Positions 7,061 through 14,665 of a stretch of DNA of 16,684 bases are shown in pieces; positions within the stretch are counted from its first letter, which is position 1; each line of letters starts with the position of its first letter. The stretch is from Micavibrio sp. UBA5703. GTDB taxonomy: Bacteria; Pseudomonadota; Alphaproteobacteria; Micavibrionales; Micavibrionaceae. Position numbers and translations under genes: made by a program. The stretch lies in the NCBI GenBank assembly GCA_002420015.1, contig DIHF01000050.1:23095-39778 (forward strand), given 5' to 3'. The notes beneath the pieces were generated by a model. That model was not told the DNA's origin and did no database searches. It worked only from the letters and a program-made list of their open reading frames with translations.

Positions 7061-7516
7061 ATGGCAAAAAACAATCCTTTTACTGAGTTCTTCTCCAAAA
7101 ACGACTTTGCCAAGGCTTTCGAGCAGTACCAAAACCTGCCTTTTGATATGAATTCTTTGCTGGAAACCCAGCGCAAGAACATCCAGGCCCTTACCGAGGC
7201 CCAGCAACACGCGATGGAAGGCATCCAGGCCATCGCCCAGCGTCAGGCCCAGATCGTGTCCCAGATCGTTCAGGACAATTCGGCCATCGCCAAGGAACTT
7301 ATGGGCGAAGGCACGCCGGAGGAGAAATTCTCCAAAAACGCCGATATGTTCAAGCGGATCTACGAGCGCACCATCGCCAACCTCGAAGAACTTTCGGAAA
7401 TGGTCAGCAAGGCCAACAACGAAACCGGCAAGATCATCAGCAAGCGCGTCAGCGCCAGCATGAACGAGATCAAAGGCTCGGTGGCCGAGAAAAAGCAGCA
7501 GAAAAAGGCAGCTTAG
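7061..7516 (+). CDS. Phasin family protein (PHA granule-associated)
   Basis: Phasins are small amphipathic proteins that coat polyhydroxyalkanoate granules in the cytoplasm and control their size and number. The 151-residue protein is almost all helix. It has the phasin pattern of NIQALTEAQQHAMEGIQAIA (about 38-57) followed by RQAQIVSQIVQ, then a second long helix and a Lys/Ala-rich tail (KKQQKKAA). The ATG at 7061 is chosen because AAAGGAGG (7048-7055) lies 5 nt upstream; an earlier in-frame start at 7043 would include that site in the coding region. The upstream palindrome suggests PHA-linked control. phaC, the polymerase, is 3.4 kb away on the same strand. Confidence 0.88.
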   Translation: MAKNNPFTEFFSKNDFAKAFEQYQNLPFDMNSLLETQRKNIQALTEAQQHAMEGIQAIAQRQAQIVSQIVQDNSAIAKELMGEGTPEEKFSKNADMFKRIYERTIANLEELSEMVSKANNETGKIISKRVSASMNEIKGSVAEKKQQKKAA

Positions 7517-7547
7517 CCCGCCAGTCCCACTGATTATGGTTTGGTTA

Positions 7548-7651
7548 TAGAGCAAAGAGCGTTTTGTTTGAATCAGGCGCGAGGAGCGTGGCGTAGTAAA
7601 CCTACGCGAGCGACGAAGCAACGCCATTCAAACAAAACGATCAAAGCTCTA
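7548..7651. repeat. 104-bp imperfect inverted repeat at phasin/glpX junction
   Basis: The left arm 7549-7573 and right arm 7626-7650 pair at 21 of 25 positions, including a 14-bp block CGTTTTGTTTGAAT; a T-A pair extends the arms to 7548/7651. Between them is a smaller hairpin GCGTAG (7591-7596) / CTACGC (7602-7607) flanked by GC-rich sequence. The last bases (7649-7651) are the glpX stop codon. It lies between convergent genes, so it could end transcription from both sides. Its size and structure suggest a dispersed repeat unrelated to copies A-C. Confidence 0.72.
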
Positions 7652-8674
7652 GGCGGGAACCCAGGTCTTGCGCTTGAAGTTGTGCGTGGCTTCAACACGG
7701 CGCACGGTGCCCGATTTGGAACGCATGACCAGAGAGGAGGTTTTCGCGCCACCCGGAAACTTGCGTACGCCGCGCAGCATCGTGCCGTCCGTTACGCCCG
7801 TGGCGGCGAATACGACATTTTCGCCTTTGGCCAGATCGTCGGTAGTGTAGATGCGATTGAGATCCGAAATGCCCCAACGTTCGGCGCGGCCCTTTTCGTC
7901 GTTATTGCGAAACAGCAGGCGGCCCAGAATTGACCCGCCGATGCACTGAAGCGCGGCGGCGGCAAGAACCCCTTCCGGCGCACCGCCGGAGCCAACGTAC
8001 ACATCGATACCCGTGTCGGGATCGGCCGTGGCCATGACGGCGCTGACGTCGCCATCGCCGATCAGAATAATGCGTGCGCCGGCGTCGCGTACGGCCTTGA
8101 TAAGGTCATCGTGCCGTGGGCGGTTCAGAATGCATACGGTGAGTTCATCGACGCGGCCGCCTTTTTCACGTGCGACCTTGCGCAGCGTGTCACCGATCGG
8201 CGCATCAATGTCGAGCGCGTCGGGGCTGACCCCCGGACCGACCGCCAGCTTTTGCATGTAAACATCGGGCGCGTTCAAAAACCCGCCCTCATCCGTCATG
8301 GCGACAACGGCCAGAGCATTCGGCCCGCCCGAAGCGGTAATATCCGTACCCTCAAGCGGGTCCAGCGCTATATCGACCTTGGGCCCTTTTCCTTCGCCGA
8401 CCTTCTCGCCGATGTAAAGCATGGGCGCTTCGTCGCGCTCGCCCTCGCCGATCACGACCGTGCCCTGAATATGCATGGTGTTGAGAGCCTCGCGCATCGC
8501 ATCGACCGCGACCTGATCGGCGGTGACTTTGTCGCCGCGCCCGACCATATTGGCCGCCGCCAGAGCGGCTGCCTCGGTAACGCGTACGAGATCAAGGGCG
8601 AGATTTCGGTCCATAAAAGGACTGATTTCGCTGTTTTTATCTTCTTTTTTCGGTGCTTTATTAAACATGCCCAT
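7649..8674 (-). CDS. glpX: Class II fructose-1,6-bisphosphatase
   Basis: GlpX hydrolyses fructose 1,6-bisphosphate to fructose 6-phosphate in gluconeogenesis (and the Calvin cycle where present) and needs divalent metal. The 341-residue protein is full length. The metal and substrate motifs are VIGEGERDEAPMLYIGE (74-90), DPLEGT (105-110), NRPRHDDL (184-191) and GSGGAPEGV (228-236). The start ATG at 8674 has a second ATG two codons later (8668), which is better spaced from the upstream AGGG. It follows hom by 32 bp on the same strand and ends inside a hairpin repeat. hom-glpX adjacency is common in alphaproteobacteria. Confidence 0.96.
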   Translation of the reverse strand: MGMFNKAPKKEDKNSEISPFMDRNLALDLVRVTEAAALAAANMVGRGDKVTADQVAVDAMREALNTMHIQGTVVIGEGERDEAPMLYIGEKVGEGKGPKVDIALDPLEGTDITASGGPNALAVVAMTDEGGFLNAPDVYMQKLAVGPGVSPDALDIDAPIGDTLRKVAREKGGRVDELTVCILNRPRHDDLIKAVRDAGARIILIGDGDVSAVMATADPDTGIDVYVGSGGAPEGVLAAAALQCIGGSILGRLLFRNNDEKGRAERWGISDLNRIYTTDDLAKGENVVFAATGVTDGTMLRGVRKFPGGAKTSSLVMRSKSGTVRRVEATHNFKRKTWVPA

Positions 8675-8706
8675 ACCCTAAACAATGACCGCTTTCGGAT
8701 CAAGTA

Positions 8707-9918
8707 TTATAACGGCTCAACCCGCATACTGAACGCCCCGGCGGGAAGCTCGGATTGCTTCATTTCACCTGTAATCCCGCAGTTAAACCCGTCGACATTC
8801 GCAACCGGATCGAGTTTGCCGGAAAACGCCTCCGTGGCCTTCATCCGCAGGTAATATTGCCCTTTTCTTTCCTTCGGATCGCCCCAATCGGACTTTGCCA
8901 ACTCCCGCGATGGAACCCCGAATATCGGCTTGAACATTGCCTTGTCGCCCCTCGCCATGTCGATAATATCCGCAACCACCGCCGAAGCCGTCGCGTTGCG
9001 TCCCGCGCCGCGCCCGATTGTAGTAACTTTCTGGACGAAATCCCCCTCGATCATGATTGCGTTATTGGAACCTTCGACGCCGCCCAGCGCGCTGCCTTCG
9101 GGAACAAGGCAAGGCTCGACGCTGCGCGTGATTTTTCCATCCTCGCCCCTTTGCGCCACGGCCAGCAATTTGATGCGGTAGCCAAAACTTTCAGCAGCCT
9201 TGATATCCGTCCCTGTAACGTCCCGGATACCTTTTGTCGGAACGGACTTAAAATCGGGCTGCGTGTTAAACGCCAGCGCTGCCAGAATGGTAAGCTTATG
9301 CGCCGTGTCGATGCCGTCGATATCGAAAGAAGGATCGGCCTCGGCAAAACCCGCTTTCTGGGCCTCTTTCAGGATATCGCCGAAATCCCCGCCAGTTTTT
9401 TGCATCTGCGTCAGGATGTAATTGCATGTGCCGTTCAGAATTCCGTGAATGCTGAGGCTATTATTGGCCGCCAGCCCTTCGCGCAGGCTTTTTATGATCG
9501 GAATCCCGCCGCCGACCGAAGCCTCATAGCCAATTCTTGCGCCTTTCTTTTCGGCCAGTTCGGCCAGCTCCAGACCGTGATGCGCCAGCATGGCCTTGTT
9601 GGCGGTGATAAGGGCAATCCACTTGCCCAGCGTCGCCTTGGCTAGATCAAAGGCAATCCCGTCCGCGCCGCCGATCAACTCGACAATCGCGTCCAGCCCC
9701 TCCATCTCCGGCAGAGTGCGTACATCATCGACCCAATTATAATCACTGGCAACAAACCCCCGGTCACGGTTCTTGTCCCTGTCGCAAAGGGCGGCGATTT
9801 CAATGGGGCGGCCTGAACGTGCGGCAATAATTGAAGCATTGGCGCGGAGCAACTGGACAACGCCCGTGCCGACCGTGCCGAGACCGGCTATAGCTATACG
9901 AAAAGGTTCTTGTTTCAT
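8707..9918 (-). CDS. hom: Homoserine dehydrogenase, short C-terminus
   Basis: The enzyme reduces aspartate semialdehyde to homoserine with NAD(P)H, the branch to threonine and methionine. The Rossmann motif GLGTVG is at 12-17. TANKAML (105-111), GGGIPIIKSLREG (136-148) and NGTCNYILT (162-170) form the active-site region. The catalytic pair in DGIDTAHKL is D204 and K208. The C-terminal ACT domain that normally follows YYLRM is about 80-90 residues in relatives; here only about 45 residues follow, without the usual RPGVLA segment, although the ending SMRVEPL looks normal. Total length is 403 rather than about 430-440. Catalysis should be intact; threonine feedback may be altered. The start ATG at 9918 is 8 bp after the lipoprotein gene, so it is probably co-translated. 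Confidence 0.93.
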   Translation of the reverse strand: MKQEPFRIAIAGLGTVGTGVVQLLRANASIIAARSGRPIEIAALCDRDKNRDRGFVASDYNWVDDVRTLPEMEGLDAIVELIGGADGIAFDLAKATLGKWIALITANKAMLAHHGLELAELAEKKGARIGYEASVGGGIPIIKSLREGLAANNSLSIHGILNGTCNYILTQMQKTGGDFGDILKEAQKAGFAEADPSFDIDGIDTAHKLTILAALAFNTQPDFKSVPTKGIRDVTGTDIKAAESFGYRIKLLAVAQRGEDGKITRSVEPCLVPEGSALGGVEGSNNAIMIEGDFVQKVTTIGRGAGRNATASAVVADIIDMARGDKAMFKPIFGVPSRELAKSDWGDPKERKGQYYLRMKATEAFSGKLDPVANVDGFNCGITGEMKQSELPAGAFSMRVEPL

Positions 9919-9926
9919 GGGGCGTA

Positions 9927-10727
9927 TTACTGCCCTGAAACGGAGGAGATTTCAACCCTCCTGCTGGCCGCCGCCGCATCCATCCCCTCGACGGGGGCTG
10001 AGGGTTGCGTATCGCCACGGCCTACGGCCTTGATTTTCTCCGCCGGGACGCCTTTTTCCATCAGGCTTTTGGCCACAGCAAATGCGCGGTCCATGGAAAC
10101 CTTGAGGTTGATAATCCGGCGCTTGACGGGATCGTCGGTTTTGGTGTCGGTGCTGGCGTGGCCTTCGACCTTCAAAACCGTATCCGGTCCGGCCTGCTGT
10201 TTCTCAACTGCCGCTGCAATCGCCCCGACAGCGCTCTCATTAACCTTCGAGGAATCATGGTCGAAATAGACGCGGATAACGCCGTCATTCACCGTTGCTG
10301 CCGGTAATGGCACGGGCGCCGGGCCCATGCCTGCGCCAAGATCGACCTGTTCCACCGACCCTACATTCACAGCAGGCATCCCCGAAGAAACGTGCCCCAG
10401 CCCCATCGCGCGGGCCATTTCATCGTCCAAGGGGAAAACCTGTACGCTCGGATCGTTCGTAACGATGGCCCCGGAATACCCGCCCGATCCGGCAGGAGCC
10501 GCACCGTCCAGGGAATAAACCTGAACATTGCCGCTCGAGAGAACCGTCGGCGAAAGGTCCATCTGGGACAAAGGCTGCCGGGGTTGTTCCTGGCCCTGAT
10601 CGTACAGGACAATCTTCTCCCCGCCGCCCTCTGCGGCATCGGATTCATCGTCCGACTGGAAATGGCTGCAACCCGCCAGCAGGACGATCGAAAAAAGAAG
10701 GCAAATTAAGGATTTTGAAGGATGCAA
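9927..10727 (-). CDS. OmpA-family outer-membrane lipoprotein
   Basis: The predicted protein is a lipoprotein. A short signal peptide ends in the lipobox LLAGC (modified Cys at residue 20), followed by a low-complexity Ser/Gly/Ala-rich region. A C-terminal OmpA-like peptidoglycan-binding domain spans about 148-264, with VYFDHDSSKVNE (153-164), VEGHAS and a final RRVEI. The usual NRRVEI is here SRRVEI. I prefer the TTG start at 10727: GGAG lies 6 nt upstream and it gives a typical lipoprotein signal. An ATG at 10757 would add ten residues with acidic charge and no Shine-Dalgarno. Its specific role is unknown. It leads the operon with hom and glpX and is divergent from phaC. Confidence 0.82.
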   Translation of the reverse strand: MHPSKSLICLLFSIVLLAGCSHFQSDDESDAAEGGGEKIVLYDQGQEQPRQPLSQMDLSPTVLSSGNVQVYSLDGAAPAGSGGYSGAIVTNDPSVQVFPLDDEMARAMGLGHVSSGMPAVNVGSVEQVDLGAGMGPAPVPLPAATVNDGVIRVYFDHDSSKVNESAVGAIAAAVEKQQAGPDTVLKVEGHASTDTKTDDPVKRRIINLKVSMDRAFAVAKSLMEKGVPAEKIKAVGRGDTQPSAPVEGMDAAAASRRVEISSVSGQ

Positions 10728-10827
10728 GATACTCTCCCTAGAATATGGACTATCCATGATAGATGCGATTCTGGTGGCTGTTCAAGCGCTCATACGGAGT
10801 TAAGCACAACTGTTTTGATTGCTTTTT

Positions 10828-10867
10828 CTGCCCGTTTGCGGCAGATTTCTTGCCTGCTGCGTATGAT
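10828..10867 (+). promoter_or_regulatory. Candidate phaC promoter with inverted repeat
   Basis: An inverted repeat CTGCC-N7-GGCAG (10828-10844) precedes a good -10 box TATGAT (10862-10867) about 22 bp before the phaC ATG. No convincing -35 is seen at normal spacing. The CTGC/GCAG arms resemble reported PhaR-type sites, but the 7-nt spacing is longer than the 3-4 nt I recall for them. Confidence 0.3.
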
Positions 10868-10888
10868 TTCTTCACCCCGGATAGAAAA

Positions 10889-12691
10889 ATGTCGCGCCCG
10901 CACCCCAAGGACGAACCGGAAAACACCGTCAAGCTGCCCGATTTTTTCGCGTTGAGCGAGGCGCTGGTCGATGCCTATGGCCGGGCACTGCCGCTTTTTG
11001 AGAATGGAATGAAGCAATACGGCAAGGCGCTGGATGCAAAATCCGTCGATCCGCTGAACATCAGCAAGACCTACATGGATATGATCCAGCGCACCATGTC
11101 GGACCCACAGAAATTCTGGGAATTACAGAACACCTTCTGGAACGACTGGGCCAATCTGCTTCAGCACAGCACACTGAAATTCCTCGGTCAGGAAAGCGAG
11201 GACACCATCGCCCCCGCCGAAGGCGACCGCCGCTTCCGTGCCGAAGAATGGCAAAAAAGCGCGCTCTTTGATTTTATCAAGCAGTCTTACCTTCTTACCT
11301 GTCGCTGGATGCAAAATACCGTGCGCGAAGCCGAGGGCCTCAGCGATCAGGAACGCAAGAAACTCGATTTTTACACCCAGCTTTACGCCAACGCCATTTC
11401 GCCCACGAATTTCGCAATGACCAATCCCGAAGTTATCAAGGAAACGCTAAAGACTGGCGGGGATAATCTGGTGCGCGGGTTGAAGAACCTCATCGACGAT
11501 CTGGAACGCGGCAAAGGCGAACTGAAAATCAGCACGACCGATTACGATGCCTTCGAGCTTGGCAGGAATATCGCCACCACGCCGGGGCGCGTCATTTTTC
11601 AAAACGACATGATGCAGTTGATCCAGTATGACCCGGCGGGGGAAAAGGTGTTCAAGCGCCCCTTGCTGGTGGTGCCGCCGTGGATCAACAAGTATTACAT
11701 CCTCGATCTTCGCGCCGATAATTCCCTCATCAAATGGCTTGTGGAACAAGGGCATACCGTATTTGCGGTGTCGTGGGTCAATCCCGATGCAAAAATGGCG
11801 CAAAAAAGGTTCGAGGACTATATGGATGACGGCATCCTCGCCTCGCTCACGCAGATCGAAAAAATCACGGGTGAACCTGATTGCAACGTCATCGGCTATT
11901 GCCTTGGCGGTACGCTGCTGGCCATTACATTGGCTTACCTTGCCGATAAAAAACAATCAGACAAAATCGCCTCCGCCACCTTCCTGACGACCTTGCTGGA
12001 TTTCGACAACGCAGGCGACATGAAGCTGTTCATGGATGATGAGCAGCTCGACCTGCTCGACCGCGAAATGGCGGAAAAAGGCATTCTTGAATCCAAGCAA
12101 TTACAAAGAACTTTTTCGCTCCTGCGCGCCAATGATTTGATCTGGTCCTTCGTCATCAATAATTACCTGATGGGCAAAGAGCCGTTCCCCTTCGACCTTC
12201 TGTACTGGAACGACGATTCCACCAACATGCCCGCCGCCATGCACAGCTTTTACCTGCGCAAGCTCTACCGCGACAATCTGCTCGTAAAACCCGGCGGCAT
12301 TTCGATGAACAAAACGCCCATCGACATCGGCAAAATTAAAACGCCAGCCTATTTCCTTTCCACCCGCGAGGACCACATCGCGCCGTGGAAGGCGACCTTT
12401 GCCGGAACGAAACTGCTCGGCGGGAAATGTACGTTCACCCTCGCCGCCTCGGGCCATATCGCCGGGGTGGTCAACCCGCCCGCAAAGAAGAAATACTGCT
12501 ACTGGTCCTCATCGGCGGCGCCAGACGACCCTGAAAACTGGCAGTCCAAAGCCAAAGAGCATAAAGGCTCGTGGTGGCCTCACTGGCAGCAATGGATCAC
12601 TGATTATACCGGCGGCAAGGTTGCCGCCCGCAAACCCGCAAAGGGCATAGAGGCTGCGCCGGGAAGTTATGTACGGGTGAAGAGCGTCTGA
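10889..12691 (+). CDS. phaC: Class I poly(3-hydroxyalkanoate) synthase
   Basis: PhaC polymerises (R)-3-hydroxyacyl-CoA into PHA at the granule surface. The 600-residue length is normal for class I. The N-terminal PhaC domain (about 60-230) includes FWELQNTFWNDW. The alpha/beta-hydrolase core has the lipase-like box GYCLGG with the nucleophile C338, D495 in STREDHIAPW, and H523 in SGHIAGVVNPP, a complete triad. W-rich segments (SWWPHWQQW) are near the C-terminus. I chose the ATG at 10889. The frame is open back to 10763, but that stretch encodes a Phe/Cys-rich sequence unlike the family and overlaps the promoter region. phaA, phaB, phaR and phaZ are not in this window. Its stop is 3 bp from that of the convergent carbonic-anhydrase gene. 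Confidence 0.96.
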   Translation: MSRPHPKDEPENTVKLPDFFALSEALVDAYGRALPLFENGMKQYGKALDAKSVDPLNISKTYMDMIQRTMSDPQKFWELQNTFWNDWANLLQHSTLKFLGQESEDTIAPAEGDRRFRAEEWQKSALFDFIKQSYLLTCRWMQNTVREAEGLSDQERKKLDFYTQLYANAISPTNFAMTNPEVIKETLKTGGDNLVRGLKNLIDDLERGKGELKISTTDYDAFELGRNIATTPGRVIFQNDMMQLIQYDPAGEKVFKRPLLVVPPWINKYYILDLRADNSLIKWLVEQGHTVFAVSWVNPDAKMAQKRFEDYMDDGILASLTQIEKITGEPDCNVIGYCLGGTLLAITLAYLADKKQSDKIASATFLTTLLDFDNAGDMKLFMDDEQLDLLDREMAEKGILESKQLQRTFSLLRANDLIWSFVINNYLMGKEPFPFDLLYWNDDSTNMPAAMHSFYLRKLYRDNLLVKPGGISMNKTPIDIGKIKTPAYFLSTREDHIAPWKATFAGTKLLGGKCTFTLAASGHIAGVVNPPAKKKYCYWSSSAAPDDPENWQSKAKEHKGSWWPHWQQWITDYTGGKVAARKPAKGIEAAPGSYVRVKSV

Positions 12692-12694
12692 GGT

Positions 12695-13204
12695 CTAGCC
12701 ACGATATTCCTTCGCCAGTCTGGCGTAGTGCTTCGACGACCAGTCGATATATTCCAGTTCTTCTTTCTTAAGGTCGCGCATGTATTGCGCGGGGCGTCCG
12801 GCCCAGAGCTGACCCGTTTTGACCCGCTTTCCGGGTGTCACCAGCGACCCGGCCGCAACCATAGAGCGTGTCTCCACCACCGCGCCATCCATAACGCAGG
12901 CCTGCATCCCGATCAACACTTCATCCTCTATCGTACAGGCATGCAGCACCGCCGCATGACCCACCGTGACGTTATCGCCTATATACGTGCCGGAAAAATC
13001 CGTGGTGACGTGAATGACCGTGCCATCCTGAATATTCGTACGCTTGCCGATTTTGATGTCGTTGACATCGCCCCGCACGGTTACAGCGAACCATATGCCG
13101 CATTCCGCACCGATCTCCACATCGCCAATGACGGCGGCGTTCTGCGCGACAAAGACGCTGTCGTGGATTTTGGGTGTGATGGATTTATAAGGGCGAATAA
13201 TCAA
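12695..13204 (-). CDS. Gamma-class carbonic anhydrase family protein (YrdA-like)
   Basis: This is a left-handed beta-helix protein of the gamma carbonic anhydrase/PaaY/YrdA group. The 169-residue length is normal. The three zinc ligands H65 (TVIHVTT), H83 and H88 (VGHAAVLH) are present, with R44 and D46 in VRGDV and Q59 in NIQDG. It lacks the acidic loop of the archaeal enzyme Cam, as most bacterial members do, so actual CO2 hydration is uncertain. The start is a TTG at 13204 giving the family-typical MIIRPYK; no better start follows. Its first 20 bp overlap the end of the upstream unknown gene, suggesting translational coupling. Confidence 0.92.
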   Translation of the reverse strand: MIIRPYKSITPKIHDSVFVAQNAAVIGDVEIGAECGIWFAVTVRGDVNDIKIGKRTNIQDGTVIHVTTDFSGTYIGDNVTVGHAAVLHACTIEDEVLIGMQACVMDGAVVETRSMVAAGSLVTPGKRVKTGQLWAGRPAQYMRDLKKEELEYIDWSSKHYARLAKEYRG

Positions 13205-13925
13205 TATCGGCCGCCAACGTTCTGCTTTCTATGCCAGGATTTTCACCACGAATTTGATCTAGACTCATGTTAACATGGCTTAGCATTTCATCAAAAGCCC
13301 AATCCACCCCCACACACTTCATGTGAGGCATTCCAAGACTAATAGAAATTTCATCTTCTTCCAAACTAGCGCCGTCATCTTCTAGCAATTTTTCAGCCAT
13401 TTTCTTATAAGCTTTCAAGGAAAGCATAATTCCATTCAGGACTTGGTGTTTTACTACTGCTTCCCCTAGTTGGGTAAAAACAATAACTGATTGCTTTTGA
13501 CCTATGGATGACAAATCCCCCATAATTTCACTGGTTTCACCAGCAAGGATTTTTTGTGAATCCACATGCCTACGCACAGCATTAAACGTGACTTGAGCAA
13601 AATTATCTCCATTCATAACCTTCTCGAATTCCCAAACGATGGTCTGATAGCGCATCGCGACACACTGAGAATGGACAGGATGATCCTTTTTGATTTTCTT
13701 TATTTTTTCTAGATCAGTATGTCTAATGGCAAACATCGAAGCGTCTACCCCTTCAGCTTTTATTTCCATTGCCCCTATAATATTGTTATCCGCAATAAGC
13801 TTTTTGATTTCCTCCATTTGCGCATCGAAAACGGAACCGTGGTGCTGCGCTCGCTCCATGAAATGTTCAAGAACTTCCCTAAACAACCGATCTGCAATTG
13901 CTTGATCCCAGTATAGTGTCTTCAT
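13185..13925 (-). CDS. Unrecognised cytoplasmic protein, AT-rich gene
   Basis: I do not recognise this 246-residue protein. It has no signal peptide or membrane helix. Much of it looks helical (for example 9-28, 34-46, 160-184). It has two cysteines (C88, C204), several histidines, and an acidic patch LLEDDGASLEEDEI (180-193). Three 60-base lines I counted were 28-40% G+C, while a line from the adjacent gamma-CA gene is near 60%, which suggests separate ancestry. The ATG at 13925 is chosen because AAGAGG (13938-13933) lies 7 nt upstream; an upstream in-frame TTG at 13949 lacks this. It sits after the rplM-rpsI terminator and overlaps the gamma-CA gene by 20 bp, so it may drive that gene's expression. 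Confidence 0.75.
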   Translation of the reverse strand: MKTLYWDQAIADRLFREVLEHFMERAQHHGSVFDAQMEEIKKLIADNNIIGAMEIKAEGVDASMFAIRHTDLEKIKKIKKDHPVHSQCVAMRYQTIVWEFEKVMNGDNFAQVTFNAVRRHVDSQKILAGETSEIMGDLSSIGQKQSVIVFTQLGEAVVKHQVLNGIMLSLKAYKKMAEKLLEDDGASLEEDEISISLGMPHMKCVGVDWAFDEMLSHVNMSLDQIRGENPGIESRTLAADIDYSPL

Positions 13926-13993
13926 AGAATAACCTCTTTTTTGCAACAAAATGAGGGTTTTACATTGATTATGAAAAAAATCAATGTTTTTTT

Positions 13994-14025
13994 AAAAAAA
14001 GGCGCCCTGCTGACCAGAGCGCCTT
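13994..14025 (-). terminator. Rho-independent terminator of rplM-rpsI
   Basis: Read on the minus strand, a stem AAAGGCGC-t-CTG / CAG-g-GCGCCTTT with a 5-6 nt loop is followed by a run of T (13994-14000 complement). It lies about 55 bp after the rpsI stop. This is a strong, canonical terminator that separates the ribosomal operon from the AT-rich gene. Confidence 0.88.
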
Positions 14026-14078
14026 TGTGAGCAGATTGCCGATCTCTTTGGTAGAAGGTACGGAGCAATCCTGAAATG

Positions 14079-14660
14079 TTAACGCTTGGCCCACTGCTTG
14101 GAGCGGCGCGCCTTGTGCTTGCCGACCTTTTTACGTTCGACGATACGATCGTCGCGGGTCAGCATGCCGGCCTTTTTAAGGGCCGAGCGCAGCGCTGGGT
14201 CGTAATTCTCCAGAGCGCGGGAAATGCCGTGACGAACCGCACCGGCCTGACCGGACAAACCGCCGCCCTTGACCGTTGCAATGACGTCGTATCTGCCGAC
14301 CGAGTTTACGATCAGGAACGGCTGGTTCAGAACCAGACGCTGGGTCTGGCGGGCGAAATAAACGGACTGGTCGCGCTCGTTCACCGTGACCTTGCCGCTG
14401 CCGGGCTTGAGCCAGACGCGGGCCACGGCATCCTTACGGCGGCCTGTGGCATAGGCGCGGCCTTGCTTGTCGATCTTTTGAACGCGCTCGCGCTTTTGTT
14501 CGCCAGCCGACTCGTCTTTGGAGGCAGCCTTGCCCGTGGCAGCACCGATCTGGCTGAGATCCTTCACCGAAGTTTCGGCAGCATCAGCTCCCGGCTTTCT
14601 GGTTTCCAGTCTTTTAACCCGTCCTGCAGGTTTTTTACCTTCTGTTTCTTTCTCGCTCAT
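14079..14660 (-). CDS. rpsI: 30S ribosomal protein S9, long N-terminal extension
   Basis: S9 is a small-subunit protein whose C-terminal tail reaches the P site. The S9 domain is at about 66-193: YATGRRKDAVARVWLKPG (70-87), NQPF (112-115), KGGGLSGQAGAVRHGISRAL (131-150) and the basic tail KARRSKQWAKR. The last Arg is preserved, but the usual aromatic residue four places before KQW is replaced by Lys. The protein is 193 residues, about 60 more than E. coli S9. The extra part is a charged, Ser/Ala/Lys-rich N-terminus of unknown role; alphaproteobacterial S9 proteins often have shorter extensions. The ATG at 14660 is 5 bp after the rplM stop; an AAGGG lies upstream. Confidence 0.96.
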   Translation of the reverse strand: MSEKETEGKKPAGRVKRLETRKPGADAAETSVKDLSQIGAATGKAASKDESAGEQKRERVQKIDKQGRAYATGRRKDAVARVWLKPGSGKVTVNERDQSVYFARQTQRLVLNQPFLIVNSVGRYDVIATVKGGGLSGQAGAVRHGISRALENYDPALRSALKKAGMLTRDDRIVERKKVGKHKARRSKQWAKR

Positions 14661-14665
14661 GTTCG

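Noticed and set aside
8755..9645. 296-codon open frame on the plus strand
   Set aside because: It is antisense to hom, whose motifs are intact; it is a by-product of GC-biased codon use.
10763..10888. 42-codon N-terminal extension of phaC
   Set aside because: It encodes a Phe/Cys-rich stretch unlike PhaC and overlaps the promoter region; the ATG at 10889 gives normal length.
13964..13985. Inverted repeat ATTGATT/AATCAAT as an operator or insertion scar
   Set aside because: It is short and in a very A/T-rich stretch where such pairs arise by chance; mentioned only as context.
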